A stretch of DNA of 64,000 bases from Psychrobacter sp. JCM 18900 (GTDB lineage: Bacteria; Pseudomonadota; Gammaproteobacteria; Pseudomonadales; Moraxellaceae), in contig NZ_CAJHBL010000001.1 in assembly GCF_904846625.1 (NCBI RefSeq), positions 248,001 through 312,000 of the forward strand, written 5' to 3'. Each line of letters opens with the position of its first letter. Position 1 is the stretch's first letter. The notes beneath the pieces are model-generated. The model had not been told where the DNA came from. It did no database searches and saw only the letters and a list, made by a program, of their open reading frames with translations. The translations under genes were made by a program, and so were the position numbers. This document shows positions 63,858 to 64,000 of the stretch, piece after piece.

Positions 63858-64000
63858 CTATAAAACTTCACCGCAATGCGGACAGAAGTTCTTTTGGCGC
63901 GTCTCAACTTCTTTTTCACGCCGTTCAAGCTCTTGCTCTCGAAGTACCTGTAAAACAATATTTTGTGCCTGCTCTTTATCTAAGCCTAGCTCTCGACGAA
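63858..64000 (-). CDS. Partial zinc-ribbon protein, 3' end only
   Basis: Cut by the window edge; the start lies beyond position 64000. The minus-strand frame ends with a TAG at 63858-63860. The visible C-terminus (47 codons) is a charged helix rich in Glu, Arg and Gln (ELGLDKEQAQNIVLQVL, then EQELERREKEVE) ending in FCPHCGEVL, a single zinc-knuckle pair CPxCG. A second Cys pair, needed for a full ribbon, would have to lie earlier. Function cannot be stated. It is convergent with the TerD gene and separated by a bidirectional terminator. Confidence 0.65.
   Translation of the reverse strand, partial: RRELGLDKEQAQNIVLQVLREQELERREKEVETRQKNFCPHCGEVL

Noticed and set aside
1-64000. Mobile elements, prophage, CRISPR arrays, tRNA and rRNA
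   Set aside because: None seen: no transposase, integrase, direct-repeat array, cloverleaf or rRNA-like conserved stretch was noticed on either strand.

Overview
The window is a stretch of ordinary chromosome from a gamma-proteobacterium of the family Moraxellaceae, most likely Psychrobacter. The pointers are an Acr1-type fatty acyl-CoA reductase, the DUF1852 (MesX) plus core-MetE (MesD) pair, dispersed type II secretion genes (gspL-gspM without the rest of the operon), an rsmG-parA-parB cluster next to exbB-exbD-msbA-lpxK-kdsB, and moderate-to-low GC with many Ser/Thr/Asp/Asn-rich linkers inside otherwise standard enzymes. The genus is inference from recognised sequences; no search was run. 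I see no rRNA, tRNA, insertion sequence, prophage or CRISPR array.

Layout. 1-2.75 kb (+): a MATE exporter and the AzlC/AzlD amino-acid exporter pair. 2.8-13.7 kb (almost all -): pyrD-cvpA-purF (nucleotide synthesis), a small membrane protein, gspL-gspM, gpsA-sixA, a nitroreductase, zapE and an alpha/beta hydrolase. 14-16.6 kb (+): a small lipoprotein and xseA-xseB. 16.6-23 kb (-): pncB, a two-gene betaine-type ABC importer whose second gene fuses binding protein and permease, and a coniferyl-aldehyde-type dehydrogenase. 23.4-25.6 kb (+): lipB, ppa and an orphan membrane protein.

25.8-29.4 kb (-) holds the most interesting block: mesX (DUF1852), mesD (folate-independent, oxygen-requiring methionine synthase), a flavin reductase and possibly a TauE/SafE exporter. 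A perfect match to the MetR operator consensus lies upstream of mesX. Next come acr1, a DUF1622 protein, dusB and a BCCT transporter, a HIT protein, an orphan protein, ilvD, an NhaP-type antiporter, a serine hydrolase and a DUF442-like phosphatase.

42.3-47 kb carries a MaoC hydratase and a high-molecular-weight FabG divergent from a thiolase, the same arrangement as mycobacterial htdX-fabG4-fadA2. It is followed by ppk2, then by a long minus-strand block of cell-envelope and chromosome genes: pilZ, holB, kdsB, lpxK, msbA, exbD, exbB, parB, parA, rsmG. The rsmG-parAB group is usually near the replication origin, but no origin was recognised here. The last 5 kb (+) holds a LonB/YcbZ-type protease, a WYL regulator, a TerD-family protein and, on the minus strand, the cut 3' end of a zinc-ribbon protein.

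Working together: the window contains several osmolyte and ion systems (ABC betaine importer, BCCT carrier, NhaP antiporter) and a lipid group (Acr1, the thiolase/FabG/MaoC trio). It also has lipid A/Kdo assembly and export (KdsB, LpxK, MsbA) and a methionine route that appears to depend on oxygen and perhaps reduced flavin.
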